Shown here piece by piece: positions 59,001-60,437 of a stretch of 60,437 bases of DNA. Each line of letters opens with the position of its first letter. The stretch's first letter is position 1. Source of the DNA: an uncultured Bacteroidales bacterium. GTDB taxonomy: Bacteria; Bacteroidota; Bacteroidia; Bacteroidales; Bacteroidaceae. Under the pieces are notes generated by a model. The model saw only the letters and a program-made list of their open reading frames with translations, did no database searches and had not been told where the DNA came from. The stretch spans positions 1 through 60,437 of the forward strand of contig CALZJF010000011.1 of the NCBI GenBank assembly GCA_945787885.1, written 5' to 3'. A program made the translations under genes and the position numbers.

Positions 59001-59377
59001 AGGGAACGGCCGTGCCCTCCGTGTTTACGGAAGAGCCTACGCCGCTGACGGTCATCAACCGTGCGGGCGACGGCTATTTCGCCTTTACCTCCGTGCCGGA
59101 CAACTCGCTTTCTTATTTCTGCTCCGCATCGCAGTTCTCCGATCGCTTCATGACGAACTGGAGCAGCGACGACCACGGCTGCGGATGGGTGCTCATGGAG
59201 AATCCGAACGTAGAGGCCGACCTCTCCGTGCTGGAAGTAGTAGGCATGGCTAATACCATCGTGGAGGCGCGCGAGGCAGACATCTACAGCATCAGCGGTC
59301 TGCGCGTAAGCCGCAGTGCTGCCCAGCTGCCCAAGGGCATCTATATAATCAACCGCAAGAAGGTGGTCATCAAGTGA
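56081..59377 (+). CDS. Secreted metallophosphoesterase with repeat modules
   Basis: A 1098-residue exported protein. Start 56081 gives a signal peptide (MRNALLFIMLFLAGLTGNVQTASA); the open frame upstream crosses a terminator and tandem repeats. Calcineurin-like metal motifs are complete: CLSDIH, GGDYTSD, GNHE, ISHLPLDG and YGHDH (residues about 30-290). Two related beta modules follow (about 325-490 and 500-680; each with YIYCGSNGRFSGN or YLYCGSGGKFSGN), then Ig-like domains and a type A-like T9SS tail (IYSISGLRVSRSAAQLPKGI). Substrate unknown; probably a surface phosphoesterase. Confidence 0.87.
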   Translation: MRNALLFIMLFLAGLTGNVQTASAQEVQNPLLRFACLSDIHNEFSMISASNVNDVRLRTAFLTALDSISRDNCQLVVLGGDYTSDCTISEANWQQTRKLMAEAVEKAITPDAKGRKPVIFCNGNHEYEVANFDNIPKPYNAGDYYTFPMKEQTGKLYANECFYEEAPNGALGTMKLLAAYHYVIGGFDFVVLNCGKYFFKSAWDYQYSMESVEWVDKKLDEIYASDPNKTVFFISHLPLDGSKGATVGKTLLSSAASTQALREALLKHPNLINIYGHDHSSRSNNSFYETSLTQRITHYDSNGNIIEPANGGDGEKPEKPEQVEVSLKSANGQYLGFDAYNLGMVEAAHRFTVKNSTAVAGTLTFFGENAPTNNNGYIYCGSNGRFSGNSAVSSASSVLLYEAGAADAEGNFTAKRAEWPEFGKQYVIVNLCSKGGYYALTNEPYSAGSTSQRMVGLKVSDDAPADVLTFSTSNVVWTIYDISLGEEGEGGQEEETATDVFYIQDQDGNYFDYKDNINMCLIGTNVKLTKGFRISKSTATAAPWANSKSVQMLSLASADGRYLYCGSGGKFSGNTQASNTGTCLWLYEVGADNKAVRTDEPKSGSKYIIVGCKNGAYYQMLNTNNGGTTNDDLRELSEALDVTELTDEMTFNGNTAALWTLTAVPSEPTTEPGEEGTPSFMSIFMGSMRYNDLNTNASPGVQDSPIIQGLIVTVYDDKVVFTVKNYGEKGQVTGSAVSTFLTNPLPDYVVEREVTCTGTDVEVPLNTFCHTNVDPKENSYVGELSQLVLTFDEDGDQPAYVVATKTVKVTDADGNLITTGMAEMGTAKGATEADIVVTLADAVAKPGKYVVNFPEGLVFSTQRPEAYNPAFSLTYFVDEPTLPLGDPITSLELLANDKAYLLYNPNDIVYAVYNAEHAPNIWAANKKGSTSFSAAVTAIDVTDEGSSWMAIQQNGNFYLYNLGAKMYLSTPDYKGTAVPSVFTEEPTPLTVINRAGDGYFAFTSVPDNSLSYFCSASQFSDRFMTNWSSDDHGCGWVLMENPNVEADLSVLEVVGMANTIVEAREADIYSISGLRVSRSAAQLPKGIYIINRKKVVIK

Positions 59378-59406
59378 TGACGCGCCTGCACTGACGTTTC
59401 CTTGAC

Positions 59407-59450
59407 AGGCAGGAGGCCATGCCGCGCCGTGCGGTGGTCTCCTGCCTTTA
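59407..59450 (+). terminator. Terminator after the phosphoesterase gene
   Basis: AGGCAGGAGGCCA pairs with TGGTCTCCTGCCT, one mismatch, followed by TTATTG. The next 180 bp up to the efp promoter show nothing recognisable. Confidence 0.75.
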
Positions 59451-59632
59451 TTGTATGCCCCATCGGGGGCTTGCGGCGTTCGCCATCGGGCATGGCGATG
59501 ATGAAAGCGCAGCATCGCGCAACTTGCAGAAATTCACCAACATGAAGGGCAAAGTTGTCAATTTCTGACCGCCTAAAGCCCTGATGTGGCGGTTTTCGCG
59601 CACAAAATACGATAAACTCCCTAAAAAGGTAT

Positions 59633-59640
59633 TAACTTTG
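59633..59640 (+). promoter_or_regulatory. -7 box of efp
   Basis: TAACTTTG, full -7 consensus, 68 bp before the ATG; the -33 element is weak. Confidence 0.55.
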
Positions 59641-59707
59641 CGCCGATAAATTTTTGGCGCATCATACTGAGCGACACATAATATCATATAAAAAGACACA
59701 TACACCC

Positions 59708-60274
59708 ATGATTAAATCTCAGGACATCAAGAAGGGCGTTTGCATCCGCATGGACGGCAAGCTCTACTTCTGCATCGACTTCCTCCACGTAAAGCCCGGA
59801 AAGGGCAACACCATCATGCGCACGACCCTCAAGGACGTGGTTTCCGGCCGCGTACTGGAGAAGCGCTTCAACATTGGTGAGAGCCTCGAAGACGTTCGCG
59901 TAGAGCGTCGCCCCTACCAGTACCTCTACCTCGAAGGTGAGGACTATATCTTCATGAACAACGAGACCTTCGAGCAGGTGCCCATCGCTAAGGACCTCAT
60001 CACGGGTGTGGCTTACATGAAGGAGGGTGATACGGTTGATGTGGTCAGCGACGCTGACACCGAGACCATCCTCTACGCAGAAATGCCCGTGAAGACCGTC
60101 CTCCGCATCACTTACACTGAGCCGGGCCTGAAGGGCGATACCGCCACCAACACCCTCAAGCCTGCAACGGTGGAGACGGGTGCTGAAGTGCGCGTGCCTC
60201 TCTTCATCGAAGAGGGCGAACTCATTGAGGTTGATACGCGCGATGGCAGCTATCAGAACCGCGTGAAGGAATAA
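59708..60274 (+). CDS. efp: Elongation factor P
   Basis: A 188-residue translation factor that relieves ribosome stalling at proline runs. The KOW-like N-terminal domain has the tip loop VKPGKGN with the modifiable residue K32, so a lysine-type EF-P rather than the arginine (rhamnosylated) type. OB domains II and III complete it, ending [15 protein letters not shown]. Start 59708 (MIKSQDIKK) lies behind a -7 box; an in-frame ATG at 59654 would add 18 odd residues. No epmA or epmB modification gene is in the window. Confidence 0.96.
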   Translation: MIKSQDIKKGVCIRMDGKLYFCIDFLHVKPGKGNTIMRTTLKDVVSGRVLEKRFNIGESLEDVRVERRPYQYLYLEGEDYIFMNNETFEQVPIAKDLITGVAYMKEGDTVDVVSDADTETILYAEMPVKTVLRITYTEPGLKGDTATNTLKPATVETGAEVRVPLFIEEGELIEVDTRDGSYQNRVKE

Positions 60275-60318
60275 TCCTCCCCTCAGTCAGTACGCTGACA
60301 GCCCACGCCAGCATACAA

Positions 60319-60369
60319 ACAGGCATCATACACCGTGCATATACAGCGGAGTATGATGCCTGTTGTCTT
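60319..60369 (+). terminator. Terminator after efp
   Basis: A perfect 13-bp stem (ACAGGCATCATAC with its complement) around a 19-nt loop, followed by TGTCTTTTTG. Confidence 0.88.
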
Positions 60370-60388
60370 TTTGCAGACCTTATCTTCT

Positions 60389-60437
60389 AAGGTAGGTTCT
60401 ATCAATTAGCTTGCGATGTATTTGCGACTATCGTGCC
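60389..60437 (+). repeat. Partial copy 5 of the ~190-bp TIR element
   Basis: The left half of the element, from AAGGTAGGTTCTATCAATTA to the CGACTATCGTGCC segment, matching the left end of copy 2. The window ends inside it. The missing centre corresponds to about 80 bp in copy 2. Confidence 0.9.

Noticed and set aside
57425-59515. A 696-residue open frame on the minus strand
   Set aside because: It lies wholly across the phosphoesterase gene, has no recognisable domain or signal and follows codon-position GC bias; a shadow of the plus-strand gene.

Overview
The window looks like a chromosomal contig from a Bacteroidales bacterium, most likely in or near the Prevotellaceae. By eye the coding regions are fairly GC-rich for that order. 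The evidence is: a lipidated TamA-type protein (TamL) behind TamB; two large exported proteins with type IX secretion (T9SS) style C-termini; an S46 dipeptidyl peptidase; DUF349 and DUF2027/Smr proteins; and promoters of the Bacteroidetes form (-33 TTTG, about 19-20 bp, -7 TAnnTTTG). Both window ends lie inside copies of one dispersed repeat, so this is probably a whole contig broken at repeats.

Layout. 0.1-7 kb: tamB-tamL envelope operon. 7.5-9.6 kb: AAA/DUF4143 ATPase, tandem repeats and tRNA-Thr(CGU). 10-19.2 kb: CorA, DUF349 protein, DUF2027/Smr protein, DPP7-type peptidase, RNA m5C methyltransferase, PrmA. 19.2-20.2 kb: an AT-rich island with a possible caspase/CHAT-like protein and a truncated membrane protein. 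20.4-26.2 kb: exported protein, histidine phosphatase, FAD oxidoreductase, PurA, ComF. 26.4-30.5 kb, minus strand: ferredoxin, sulfotransferase-RadA-MerR operon, L27-L21. 31.6-37.2 kb, minus strand: secreted beta-galactosidase, acyltransferase and nucleotidyltransferase, separated by repeat elements. 37.4-45.2 kb, minus strand: lipoproteins, RsmI, SF1 helicase, MlaD-like protein, amidase. 45.3-50.2 kb: small exported protein, glutamate dehydrogenase, NatAB-type ABC exporter. 50.3-50.8 kb: remnant of a CRISPR-Cas locus (two-spacer array plus a cas2 tail). 51.3-60.3 kb: Hsp20, CotH/lamin-tail surface protein, exported metallophosphoesterase, EF-P.

Most genes are envelope or core-metabolism functions: TamB/TamL, the MlaD-like protein and the amidase build or maintain the envelope; PrmA, RsmI, the m5C methyltransferase, L21/L27 and EF-P serve translation.

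The least ordinary content is non-coding. (1) A roughly 190-bp element with terminal inverted repeats (five copies plus one variant), three of which end 0-4 bp from a start codon. (2) A modular element of about four 22-nt units plus a conserved tail, in five intergenic sites; two copies also carry a matching hairpin. (3) Short tandem duplications sitting on start or stop codons. (4) The decayed CRISPR locus. No complete new system is visible; the dispersed elements are the best candidates for something undescribed.
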